This document shows, piece after piece, positions 1 through 10,470 of a DNA stretch of 53,324 bases. The notes under the pieces are model-generated. The model saw only the letters and a list, made by a program, of their open reading frames with translations, did no database searches and had not been told where the DNA came from. The DNA comes from Thamnocephalis sphaerospora (taxonomy: Eukaryota > Zoopagomycota > Zoopagomycetes > Zoopagales > Sigmoideomycetaceae), in contig KZ992459.1 in assembly GCA_003614735.1 (NCBI GenBank), forward strand, positions 1 to 53,324. The letters are read 5' to 3'. Each line of letters opens with the position of its first letter. The stretch's first letter is position 1. The translations under genes and the position numbers were made by a program.

Positions 1-137
1 ACGATGGGCTGCAACACAGGGGCTTTGGCGCCCGGCTGTATCAGAGGGGAGTTGACCGGATACTGCTGCTGTGGAACGGCCGTGGCCAGTACCGAGTGCA
101 GCAAAAAGACGAGCGAGAGAAGGGAAAGCGGATGCAT
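1..137 (-). CDS. secreted protein, N-terminal fragment (gene cut by window edge)
   Basis: The minus strand has an ATG at 137-135 that opens a frame running off the left edge. The 45 visible residues begin MHPLSLLSLVFLLHSVLA, a typical signal peptide with a hydrophobic core at about residues 4-18. Cleavage is plausible after the following Thr-Ala. The mature part starts with a Pro/Gln-rich stretch (PQQQYPVNSP). No domain can be recognised from so little. The rest of the gene, and any intron, lies outside the window. Sure: open frame and signal peptide. Inference: that it is expressed and secreted. Confidence 0.55.
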   Translation of the reverse strand, partial: MHPLSLLSLVFLLHSVLATAVPQQQYPVNSPLIQPGAKAPVLQPI

Positions 138-3011
138 GATGGGCGTGAAAAGCGCGTGGCAGAATTGCTGAAATGACTGGCTAAGACGACTAGCAAGACC
201 TCACCAGGAGGGTCAGTTGCGTAGTGGCAGAGATGAGGGAGACGTTGATCGTGAGCTGTAGATGATGTGTTGATGATAGTATGCAGCGCGAAATAACATT
301 GTCGCCATTTAAATGCACGAGGGATTGGTATGGCGGCGCAAATAGCCTCAAACATGTTTGCCTAAACCAGGCATGTGCACGCACGCAATCGTACGACGCT
401 GTGTGGGCTGTTGCAACCCCTAGGCCAAGAGCCCGTCACAAAAAAGTGGATGTGTCGAGTATGGTGCATTTTTAGACATGGGCCGTGGCAGCCGCTAGAG
501 ACCTGGAAAACCGGTAGTTTAGTGCCTTTGCAATAGCCAAAGGTGCATAGGGAAAAGACATGGAGCAATTGGGGAAGCTGAATAGGCGAACGGAGAGCAT
601 GCTTGCCCAGGCTGATATTCGCCGCACATACTGGTACACATCCGCGATGGCGACATGCGCAAGGGTTCCTTGTGTTGCATGGTAGCCACCGGATGTTCAT
701 TCTACTATGAAGCATCCCGCTAGCAGTATACTATTATAGAAACATGAAACGGTCGGATGCATGTGTCTATGGAACAGTAGACGATGTACTCGGCCTGTTT
801 GTCTACCAAGGGGCAAGCACCGCAGCGGTCTCCTTGTGCCGGACGTGTGCGATCAATCTGCCAACATCCGCCGAACTTTCCGTCTACCACTCATGACATC
901 ACGGCTACTGGCGCGATACCAGGCATGTGCTGCTGAAACACGCTCCACCACACACCATCTACCGGGCTGCAAGCACGTCGCACTAATGTAGTGCAGCTAA
1001 TCGGCATGGCCTGCGTGCCTTCTTTTTGCACCTTGTACCATCCTGGCAAGTGGCGAGCTGGCGTATAGTGTGTGCAAAACCGACTTTGCCATGATCCAGA
1101 AGAGGGACGCGCTTGAGACCGTTTGCCATGTTGTATTGATGCCTTGCAACACCCAAAGCGGAGGTACAAAGAGCATGATGTATCAAGTCGACCAATTGGT
1201 TATATTGGTACCACCGCCGGAGGTCATCGGAATGTGGCACTGTCACAAAGCATCGGCGTTGGCGTGCAACGGAGCCTAGCCTTCAATATGTAGGCACCGT
1301 CGCGTCAATGGCGGCGCTTGGCAAGGGTAAAAGTGCAGCCGATACGGTTGCTCATCGACTAGTCTCGCTTGTCTGGCAACCCTAGTCGTGACAGTTTGCT
1401 AGCTACGGAGAGGCCGGAGATATACACGCGGATGGTGTTGCCGCCCGTAGGAACCACCAGAGATGGCAGTGTGCTAGTCTGCTAACATTGAAAACAGCGC
1501 CATTTTGTTTCTTTAGTTACGCTTGCCCCTATTTATCGTTGTTAGAGCACAATATAACAATGTGCTCTTTTTCCAGCCCAGCGACAGCATCCAGCTACAC
1601 TTTGCAACATAATAGATAATGCGAGCACGTTAGATGGTAGCAGCTCTCTATTGCGATCACAGAGTGTCGCATGGGCAAAATGTGGCGGGCTAGAGGGTTG
1701 TTGCGCTGCAACACAGCTCCAAGGTTAATCACTAGCATTCGTCATATACAACTGGCACTGTGGATGGCGTGGAGTAAAACAGTTGTCCAATGTAGCCCAA
1801 ATCCATGCAAATGATATGCACTTCAAGACAATTGTACGCGCTCGCATGTCTACCAACGAAAAGCGATGCCAATGCTGTAATGACCGTCAGTGTATCATTG
1901 CCCATACACATGTCCTTTACGGTAACCGTTCTAGAGCTTCATGCCTACGAAGCGCGTGAAAACTTGGTAGTGTGCGCTTAAACAAACAGTGACGCTACAA
2001 GCTTGCATTTGCATGTGAGCAGAAACTTGATGTTATATTATACAGATCGCTGATGTTCTAGGTGCTTTCGAGATGGTATTCAGCGTGTTGCACAGACTGC
2101 TCGTATGCAGGGCTAAAACCGGTATCAACACTGCCACTGCATATGGCACTGCACCACTTTTTTACAAGGTGACATGGTGCCGGACAAAGATCCTGGCAAA
2201 GGATACCGGTCCACCATGTAGTCTGCAGGCAAGAGGATTGTCGATGAAGCCGAGTCAATCGCGCCTATTTGGTGTGCACTGTCTTTCACTCGGCCCGGCG
2301 GTAGCGTGTCTGGCAGCAGAGGGTGTCCACTGGGCGGCACTGTTTACAGCAGCCTGACGCAATATATGTAACATGGTGTCTGTACTTTGGTGCATCATTA
2401 GATGAGACGTGTTGCATCTGGATGTGCATCAATGATGTGCAGCAACACGTACCACTGCAAGAGGCTTTGCTGTTTTCGGTGACTCTTTGTTGGGCTGGTG
2501 TGTGGTAGTGATATGGCAAACGGGCTGATTAAACCATGCACCTACCATTCTCGGCATTTGAAATGCTGACTACACGTGAACGGTCGCCACATGTTGCAGC
2601 AGCCGTATACTACAACCGAAACAGCTGGTATGTTGACAGGAGACGGCAGGCACTGCAGCATGCAGTATTGCGCTTTTAGGCATATTAGCTCATGCAACAG
2701 TGCCCCTGGATCATGATGAGTTCCGTTGCAGGATGGAAAGGGCGTGACCATACCATTAAATTGCCACATTGGTGCGAGGTTGCAGCGCGCTTGTGTGCAA
2801 TTCAAAGCGCAGCACTGGTACTATGTATAGCCATGGCAAAGGAAGCTTGGGGGCAACTGTGTGGGCTGTCGTGGCGCGGGTACACTGAGGCAATTTGCAG
2901 ATGGTTAAAAGGCTGGGCTCGGCCATTTTGCCGCTGGCAAACCCAAATCACCACCTGCAACGTCAGCTATATCTCTATCAGCCTAACCTTCCGAGTCGAT
3001 CGTACTCCCGC
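138..3011. other. 2.9 kb without a recognisable gene
   Basis: Open frames here are short (under about 130 codons), occur on both strands and match no family I know. Composition is more even and less G+C-rich than in the neighbouring exons. I see no tandem array, terminal repeats, transposase fragment or RNA gene. The last few dozen bases before 3012 presumably carry the promoter of the secreted-protein gene; an imperfect TATA-like CTATAT lies near 2968-2973. Confidence 0.5.
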
Positions 3012-4166
3012 ATGCGCTTCTCCTTTCTCCTATCGCTCGCCCTTGTGGCGTACGTTGCCGCTGATGTGCCACAAATTAGCATGACGCCGGTGCAGCCGGA
3101 CATCGCTTGTCCACAGAACAAGTACGACGTCTACATACGCTGCAGATCACTGGTCAAGAATGTCGAGGATTCGCTAGCAAATCGGATCACTGCCGACATT
3201 GTGAACGCGGTGGTTGCGTACAGCCGTCAAAAGACTGCCAACTCTGCTCAAAAGGATACCGGCAGCGGTTCTGCTCTGGCGTTACGTCTCAACCAGCAGC
3301 TTATCGAAGGCCCACTGCCACCCACGCCCAGCAGCGCTGAGACTTCCTGGCGCTCCAGGTTCAACATGAACGAGTTTTTCCACTTCAAGTGGACGCACAA
3401 AATCAGCGGTGCACTCGGCGTGGCGCGCGATCGTGTTACAAACTGGATCACCGCGGACGAGATACAGCGCTTCACCAGTGCATTGCAGGATAATCTAAAC
3501 AAGACAATGGCGATCGAGCTGCCGGACATGACTGCGTACGAAAGTGAAGCCAGAGGGTCCAAGCAGATCAGTTACACGCCGCAAGAGCAGGCTGAGATGA
3601 CAAGCACAGCCGCAAAGACCATGGCAGAGTATGTAGGCGGACTTTTCAAGCAGCTGCGCAGCTACACGCTTATCATGCTTCGTGATGATGTCAAGGAGCT
3701 GTTTGGCAGCCTCGTCAAGCAGATTCGTGGCGGCGTCAAGTTCCTGCAGATGATGAAGAGCCTTGGTCAGCATACACTTTTGCTAATCCGCAGAACTGCT
3801 GCAGCCACCATTGGTGCGCTACACGGGCTTCTTCTCGTTTCCCTTCCCATTGCCATCGCTGCGCTGATCGATGCCAGCATGGTGACTGCCAACCCGGGAG
3901 TGGTCGCAGTATACGCGGCGACAAAGCCCCACACTATGATGCTGGCCACAAAGCTGGTAGAGCGGGTAATATCCGCACCAATGCAGCAGCTGCAGAACAA
4001 GCTTTACTCGAGCGAGGAGTCGTCGGATGTGGTTACCGTGCTGCATGAAACAAAAGACCCATCGCCCGCCAGCACAGCTGTGCCGCCTGGTATGAAACAT
4101 ACAGTGGCCGACACGCGTGATGCAGAGGAGGTTGTAGCCAAGAGCCTTGATGTGGCTGTGATTTAA
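3012..4166 (+). CDS. secreted protein of unknown function, intronless, 384 aa
   Basis: A single open frame encodes 384 residues from the ATG at 3012. An upstream in-frame extension exists, but 3012 is preferred because it begins directly with a signal peptide (MRFSFLLSLALVAYVAA, then DVPQ). The mature chain has a pair of Cys near residues 34 and 43, several amphipathic helices, and one strongly hydrophobic segment at about residues 263-287 (a pattern like GLLLVSLPIAIAALI). The tail is acidic and Ser/Thr/Pro-rich. I recognise no family. The lack of introns contrasts with most multi-domain genes in this window. Possible roles are a secreted effector, a membrane-inserting protein or a wall protein; the sequence does not decide. 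Good confidence that it is a gene, none on function. Confidence 0.75.
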   Translation: MRFSFLLSLALVAYVAADVPQISMTPVQPDIACPQNKYDVYIRCRSLVKNVEDSLANRITADIVNAVVAYSRQKTANSAQKDTGSGSALALRLNQQLIEGPLPPTPSSAETSWRSRFNMNEFFHFKWTHKISGALGVARDRVTNWITADEIQRFTSALQDNLNKTMAIELPDMTAYESEARGSKQISYTPQEQAEMTSTAAKTMAEYVGGLFKQLRSYTLIMLRDDVKELFGSLVKQIRGGVKFLQMMKSLGQHTLLLIRRTAAATIGALHGLLLVSLPIAIAALIDASMVTANPGVVAVYAATKPHTMMLATKLVERVISAPMQQLQNKLYSSEESSDVVTVLHETKDPSPASTAVPPGMKHTVADTRDAEEVVAKSLDVAVI

Positions 4167-4214
4167 GCATAATGATACGAGCATAGCTGCGCCTGATGAA
4201 CACCAATAGTCTAT

Positions 4215-4220
4215 AATAAA
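4215..4220 (+). terminator. AATAAA poly(A) signal
   Basis: A canonical AATAAA hexamer lies 49 nt past the stop codon of the 3012-4166 gene, a normal distance for a fungal polyadenylation signal. This supports that gene being real and transcribed rightwards. Confidence 0.45.
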
Positions 4221-4720
4221 TGATGACATCAATAGCGCTAGGCGGGCGAGTTGAGATTGTACACAATGGTTGTGGCGTTACTTGTTTGAATGGCTGCAAA
4301 CGACGGTTCTGATGTTGGAAAGAAAAATAGGCAAGTACAATCATTGAATATTGCACTAGCGTGCCAGGCCAGTAGCATATTTATCACCGATGCAGATTGT
4401 CGGCGGAAAAGGCACGCTCCTGTTTACTGTGCTGTATTCTCTTGTCGAGACTCGATATCAACGTGTCGCGTAGACGCCATTCTAGGCGACTCGGAGTAGT
4501 CTGGCAAGTACTGTGCAGCAAGTCGACAGGCCACACCGACATGCCAGCCACGGAAAAAAATCAGTGCATGCGCGACTGTCGACCCCGCGATATTCCGCCG
4601 ATTAGGCTGCGGTCACGATGATCGACAAACAAGAAGAAAAACACCGCCGTTCGCACATTGTCTTGTCCCTTTCGGCCCGTCTGACCCGCCATTACACCTC
4701 TGCTTTGCCGCACGCCAGCC
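4221..4720. other. intergenic, probable DUS4 promoter
   Basis: About 500 nt between the 3' end of the secreted-protein gene and the DUS4 start codon. Short frames only. No clear TATA box. Nothing else recognisable. Confidence 0.5.
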
Positions 4721-6212
4721 ATGACGACGCTTAATCATCGCAAACGCTACGCTGTCAAAGAGCTGTTTGCGCTTGGAGACCGGCCGTACATTCGCGTGTG
4801 CGCCCCCATGGTGCGCTACTCCAAGGTAAGTCGCTGGCCATGGCGACGAAGCGAATGAGCGCTCGTCACTCACACCATATCCTGCACCCACAGTTGGCGT
4901 TTCGAGAACTTGTGCGCGAGTGAGTGTCAGCCTGCGCTCGTGCTGTGCACTCTAGAGCGATGGCTGACGGAATGACCCGCGTCCATGACGGTCCAGCTAT
5001 GGTGTGGACGTGGCGTATACGCCCATGACGCTTGCCGATGTCTTTCACCGCTCAGAGTATGCACGCGACTCTGACTTTACGACCAACGCTGCGGATACGC
5101 CAGTCGTGCTTCAGTTTGCAGCGCGCGTGCCAGTGGACATGGAGCGTGCATCGCAGCTGGTGGCAGCACACGTTGCCGCGGTGGATCTGAACTGCGGCTG
5201 TCCCCAGCGCTGGGCCTACCAGGAGGGCATTGGCGCACGACTTATGGAGGAGCCAGAGACGGTGCGAGATGTGGTACGGCAGGTAAAGGCGCATGTGGAT
5301 GTACCTTGCTCCGTCAAGATTCGTGTGCACAAGGACTTGCGGTAAGGCGGTCAAGTTGAGGCGAATGATGGAGGGTCTTTGCGGTGCCGCCTCCAAAGAA
5401 CGCGCGTGCTTACACGTTGGCGCACGCTATCAAAGAGAGACGATGGAATATGCACGGCAGATGGAAATGGCCGGCGCCGACTGGATCACCGTACACGGCC
5501 GTACGCGACATCAGCGCTCAAGCGAACCGGTCAACGTGGATGCCATTCGAATGGTAAAAGAGCAGGCAGGTATACCAGTTGTGGCTAATGGCGACATTTT
5601 TACGCTGGACGATGCGGACCGCATGTATGCTGCCACCAACGTAGACGGTAGGTCGTAAAGCCGGTGGCGGTGGCAACGGCAGCGAACCACAGTCCTTGAA
5701 CGGAGACACATGCTGATGGACGTGCTATGCTATCAACTCGCAGGAATCATGTCAGCTCGTGGTTTGTTGCAGAATCCGGCCCTGTTTGCAGGGCATGAAC
5801 ACACGCCTTGGGAGTGCGTCCAAGTGCGTATAATGCGGGTGTGCGTAGGTCGTGACTCTACAGACATCTTACGGTGCATGGCGCTACCGTTGTAGAAATA
5901 CGTGCAACATGCGCTAAACTATGGCACCACCACGTTCATTTTCCACCATCATCTCATGTTTATGCTAGAAAGCGTCATGAGCGCTGCCGGTATGTAGGCG
6001 TGCCTGCCCATCGCCTATCCGCGCATATTCACGTGATGACCGCAGAGCGGAGATCGTTCAACACACTCGCTAGCATCCCAGCCATCCTAGACTTTTTGCA
6101 AGAACACTATGGCCTAGCGTTTTGCCAAGATAACGAGAACCAGACAGACGATGCTCAGGATGCTACAGCCGACCATCATCAGCGTACACCGGTAGATGCA
6201 TCATCAGCTTAG
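4721..6212 (+). CDS. DUS4: tRNA-dihydrouridine synthase, Dus4 type
   Basis: Flavoenzyme that reduces uridine to dihydrouridine in the D-loop of tRNA. Seven exons: 4721-4825, 4894-4919, 4997-5341, 5436-5647, 5744-5823, 5896-5989, 6046-6212 (342 aa). The chain carries the family signatures in order: APMVRYSK near residue 29, YTPM, the catalytic LNCGCP (Cys112 is the expected proton donor), EGIGA, KIRVH, the FMN-site WITVHGRT, VVANGD and ARGLLQNPALF, then the C-terminal helical tRNA-binding part. RSSEPVN and NPALFAG are as in yeast Dus4 rather than Dus1-3. The length is that of the core family with no extra domain. Exon 2 is only 26 nt. The acceptor before exon 4 is an unusual AAG, chosen because it alone restores the frame and exact family spacing. 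Confident. Confidence 0.93.
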
Positions 6213-6781
6213 CTGCATCCTGTTTGCGAGGACAGCCAAGGATACGCTCGGCTGCGTGTAACCGCCCGATGACAAGATTGGATGCATCGGGCAATGTGAC
6301 ACTGCGCCTACAGGCTGTGTCATAAGTGACGACCATCTTGGTGATGAGCATGCGATGTAGCCACGTAGATGATGCTTATACGTAGATGGTCGTCACATGC
6401 TCCGCCTCCCTCTGTGTGTGCGTGTGTGTTTGTGTGTACATTCACCAAAACAACAAGTAGCCATTCTGACTCGACCACTTCTTCCTCGCTTCTCTCACTT
6501 GTCCACAGTGCAGCACCACTTTGCCCACGACCAGCTGCTGTCCATAGCCATTCATCGCTGCAATTCGCTCTGCATACACGAACACTGCTGTGTATCCGTG
6601 TACACGCGCTGCACGCACTGCACGCACTTGCACAGCAACCTCCATTCAGGTCATTCTCTTCAGCACAAGTCAGCTGTGCACGCACGCCACCACCTTCTCA
6701 GCCACACCAGCGTATCTGCCTGATTGCTACCGCGGACGGCTTTAGTAGTACTACTACTCTGCTTCGAGCGCCTCAGCCATC
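6213..6781. other. intergenic, pyrimidine/TG-rich promoter of the acyltransferase
   Basis: About 570 nt upstream of the acyltransferase start. Runs of TG (near 6415-6435) and C/T-rich stretches (6470-6660) give overlapping open frames on both strands with low-complexity translations. These look like promoter or 5' leader, not coding sequence. Confidence 0.5.
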
Positions 6782-8905
6782 ATGGGTCATACGTACGACG
6801 TGGCTCGTATACTGCTTAGCCTAGCGCTATGGGGCTGGTTTAAGGAGACGCGCGTTCTCGGTAGAGAAAACATACCTTACCGCAAGCCCGTTATCCTGTA
6901 AGTTGGGTCTCCTGAGCGAGCAATGAGCGGACAATGTAAGGGGGCGATACACATGGCAACACACGCAGCACCCGACCTGTGTGAGCGTGCTGGATGTGAA
7001 AAGAATCATGTGAGCAACTGTGACCGCGACAGAACGCTAACGCCGCGTTCCACACCGCTTTCAAACGACATGGACACGTTGCATCGGACTTGCACAGCGC
7101 TGCGTAGGTACAGGCGGGCGCTCATGCATGGCTCGCTCGCTCGCTCGTTCGCTGGCTCACACCTTGCGCATCTGCACCTTTGGCCAGAACGCATACCAAC
7201 ATGGTCATGGATCCGCTGGTACTAGGTGTCCACATGCCGTACGGCCGTCAGCTGCATTTCTGGGCCAAGAGCACACTGTTCTCCAACAAATTTGCCGCTG
7301 CACTGCTCACAGCACTGGGCGCGGTGCCTGTAGACCGCAAAAATAAGGACAATGCTTCGCTGTTCGCCGGCACGATTCGGACACTGCGAAACAGCGGGGT
7401 GATGGCCATTTTCCCTGAGGGCACGTCGTATACGCTGCCGCATATGATGCAGCTACGTGACGGACTATCGTGGGTACGTACGGCGAGAGCATGTGGACAA
7501 GGTGTGGTGCGGTGCGTTGGCAGAGACTAATGGATGCTCGATGACAGGCTGCGCTGCAACATGCGCTGGAGATGGACGAAGCAGGGGACGGCCAGCGCAC
7601 CGCCACCATTGTACCCGCTGGCATCACCTATGTACATAAGCAAAAATGGCGCAGCATGGCCATCATCATGTAGGTTCTTTTGCGACGAGACAGGCGGCAG
7701 CGACGCAGTTGTCGATGTCGCATCGTTTGGCACTTGGCTCATGCATGGGTGTCTTTTGCACGCGCGGCTGCAATAGGTACGGCGCCCCAATGGATGTAAC
7801 GTCCTACCTGGCCGAATTTCGCCAAGAGCCACGGAGTGCGGTAAAGCGTCTGACGCGGGATATCGACACGGAACTACATCGAGTGACGATCAATGCTCGT
7901 GATTGGTACGTGAGCCTGCTCCATCTGCGTTGCCAGCTGCTCCACAGTGTGTACCCCACAGGCTGACAATGCGGCCACCCGCATACGATGTTTGGCCGTG
8001 CACAGGGACACCATGCACGCGGCTGAAATGGCGCGCACGCTTCTAGTGCCGGACGAGGTGGTGCTGGCCGAGGACTATGTCAAGCTGATGCAGAGGTGAG
8101 CGTCTGCCTGTGGATTGGCTGCTTGGCTGTCGCATGTGCATGACTGATACGTCGTCTCCGTCATAGTCTTGTGTCGGTGCTGCAAGACCTCGATGATCAT
8201 CCGGACGTGGTCAAACTCCAGACGCAGCTGGTCAAGTACCGCTCACTGCTGGAGACGCTGCGGCTTTCCGACCTGGATATTGCTTCATTTGCGCACGAAA
8301 ATGTCGGGGTGATTGGTGTGACGGTCAGCCTGGTGGCGCGCTCGCTCAAGCTGCTGGTGGACCTGCCGCTGTTTCTGCCGGGCCTGCTTTTCCACTTTCC
8401 CATCTTTCTAATTGCTCGGGCAGTCGACCGGCTGGAGCCGTACGAGGAGTGCAAGGCGCAGGACAAGGTGTTTGCCTCGATTGCCGTTCTTCCGATCCTC
8501 TACGGCCTGCTGTTCCGCTACCTGTGGTCCTTCTCCAACTACTCGGTGGTGGGCCTGCTGGTCGCCGTTTCTCTCACCGTCACCTTTATTGTCTACCACA
8601 CCGCTCTGGTCGACGATCGCTACGAGCACTTTACGTCGGTGGTGGCCGCCTGGCGCATGTTCAAGGCTGTCACGACGCGCAAGGGCGTAGAAGGCATTCA
8701 GGTGGTGCAGGCGGTGGAGTTGCGCCAAGAGTGCGTCGCCGGCCTCTATCGCAGCCTTGATCGTCACTGCGTGGAGCATCGCGGCGCCCTACATCTGCAG
8801 GCGTACCGCGACGACCTGCAACGTGACCAGCGCCGCCACCATCACGCGCCAATGCATCACCACCAGCGCCATCCGTCGACCGCCCATGGTGCCGGCAGCA
8901 ACTAG
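6782..8905 (+). CDS. glycerol-3-phosphate / dihydroxyacetone-phosphate acyltransferase (Sct1/Gpt2-like)
   Basis: Probable first acyltransferase of glycerolipid synthesis, acting at the ER membrane. Six exons: 6782-6897, 7188-7473, 7548-7669, 7777-7905, 8006-8095, 8167-8905 (493 aa). An N-terminal hydrophobic helix is followed by the plsC-type domain: His41...Asp47 in HTNMVMD, with the five-residue spacing I associate with the fungal Sct1/Gpt2 branch, then FPEGTS at residues 114-119, and a later VPAGITY block. The C-terminal third has three to four membrane segments (LFLPGLLFHFPIFLI; the region around GLLVAVSLTVTFIVY). The protein ends in a His-rich, Arg-rich cytosolic tail. It is shorter than yeast Sct1/Gpt2 (about 750 aa), mostly at the C-terminus. 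Intron 1 (290 nt) is the longest in the gene and holds a CTCG microsatellite. It could also act on another acyl acceptor. Confidence 0.85.
7131..7158. repeat. (CTCG)n-type microsatellite inside an intron
   Basis: Short tandem array of GCTC units, slightly degenerate at its right end, in intron 1 of the acyltransferase gene. Confidence 0.6.
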
Positions 8906-10470
8906 AGCGCTTGCCTGCAACTCTGCCGACTCGCGCTACCCTTTTCCCTCGCGTCCTCTTTTCATAACGGGTGTGTCGCTGCTGTCTCTGCTGCTCTAGA
9001 CCGTGCCAGTGTTCTCTATCATCAATACACCATATGCACTTGCTGTCATGTTCGAGAAGGTGTCTGCACACGCGTCTCGTGCAGCGGTGAGGTGACATTG
9101 GTAGTTTTTCCGATGCTGACCTGTCATTGGCGGTTGTCAGGGAGTCAGTTTCCCTTTCACACAAATAGCCATGGCCAGCTAGCTGCCACGCTGGTAGACG
9201 GCACTGCTGTTCTTTCCCGCTTTCCCTTTTCACAGCCTGTTCTTTGTTACAGTCCATTCCTGCTACGCCTTCCGGACACCTGCACCGCGTGCAACTGCTC
9301 TGCCCGGCTTCTCTTTTCCCTTTCTGTCCGGTCTTTTGCAGACTTGGAGCCACGCTGTACGCCTGCTCGCTGTTGGCGCGCACACGCACGCCTGCAACAC
9401 CCTTATCGCTAGCCTTTCTTCTTGACTCATACACGCATATCCGTGCCAGCACTGTGCGTTGTCGCTGTGCACGCTACATACTGCAGTAACCACACAGCGA
9501 ACCACAAAAGGTAAGCGTGCAGACGCGCCTGTTGGACGTCGCGCATACACCCCAGAGAAATGGGCGCGCAGCTCGAGCAGCCCCTTGTTTCTCATGCGAT
9601 TGTTCCCTCTTTCTCCTTGTGCTGCGTGCATACTCATCGCCGCCCACACTCGTCGGGCCGTTACCGCTATTTCTGTCCTACTGCCGGTGCTTGCGGGACA
9701 GACAGTCGTCCATCCCATTGGCCGTCGTTGTCGTTGTCGTCGTCACTGCTGTTGTGCTGTTCTTTGTCATCGTCTGCTGTGGCGTACCCGCTCGCGTGCC
9801 AAGCTAACTAGTGCGGTTTTGCCTGTTCCGCTTTCCTCGTGTCAAGGTATAGGGACCTCACTCGACGCATTCGGCATCTCCGCTCCCGGTGTGTCGCCGT
9901 CCTCGATCGCGCTTGCACGCCTCTCTCGTCCTCTTCATCTTGGTCGTTGCAATACGCTTCTCGCTCACTCCGTGTCTAGCTACGCCTGTGCGGTGTTGGT
10001 GGTGTCAGAGTGTGAGTGTGTGCGTGCGCCCAAAACGTCCTTTTGCCATTGTCCAAGTGGCCAAAGTGTGATATCCAGCCGGTCGACCGACCAAAGTGTG
10101 CCTGTGTACGCACGTCGCCGCACGCCCGTCGCCGTCGTTGTCGGCATCCTTGTTAGCTGCCGCTGTTATCCACGCATACACGCACGCCCACGTGCATATT
10201 ACCGGTGGCCACAAGCTTCCATCCACTGTCTGTTACACCGACACCTTTATTCCGGAAGCAGGCATACGTGCCTGTATATAGGGGGAGATAGAGGACTGCA
10301 GGGTGTGTCTACGCTGCCGACACCAGTCGTACCTTCTGCTGGCCACATTGCTACCTAACAGCCATTAGCGAGAGCGCACAGTTGCCTTTGCTCCTGCCGA
10401 GACTTTTTCGCCTGCATCACCAAGTGCGGACTGTGACACGCAAATCGAATACCCATTAGCCTTTACCACC
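8906..10470. other. 1.56 kb C/T-rich intergenic region and PCF11 leader
   Basis: A long pyrimidine-rich stretch (especially 9200-9330, 9560-10000 and 10120-10200) yields long plus-strand open frames with Ser/Arg/Cys/Leu-rich translations, the largest at 9459-10358. I read this as promoter plus 5' untranslated sequence of PCF11, because C/T-rich leaders recur upstream of other genes here and the frames show no domain. A weakly conserved gene cannot be excluded. Confidence 0.45.

Noticed and set aside
9459..10358. 299-codon plus-strand frame upstream of PCF11
   Set aside because: Ser/Arg/Cys/Leu-rich text from C/T-rich DNA, no domain, and other frames on both strands are also long here. Better explained as promoter and leader.
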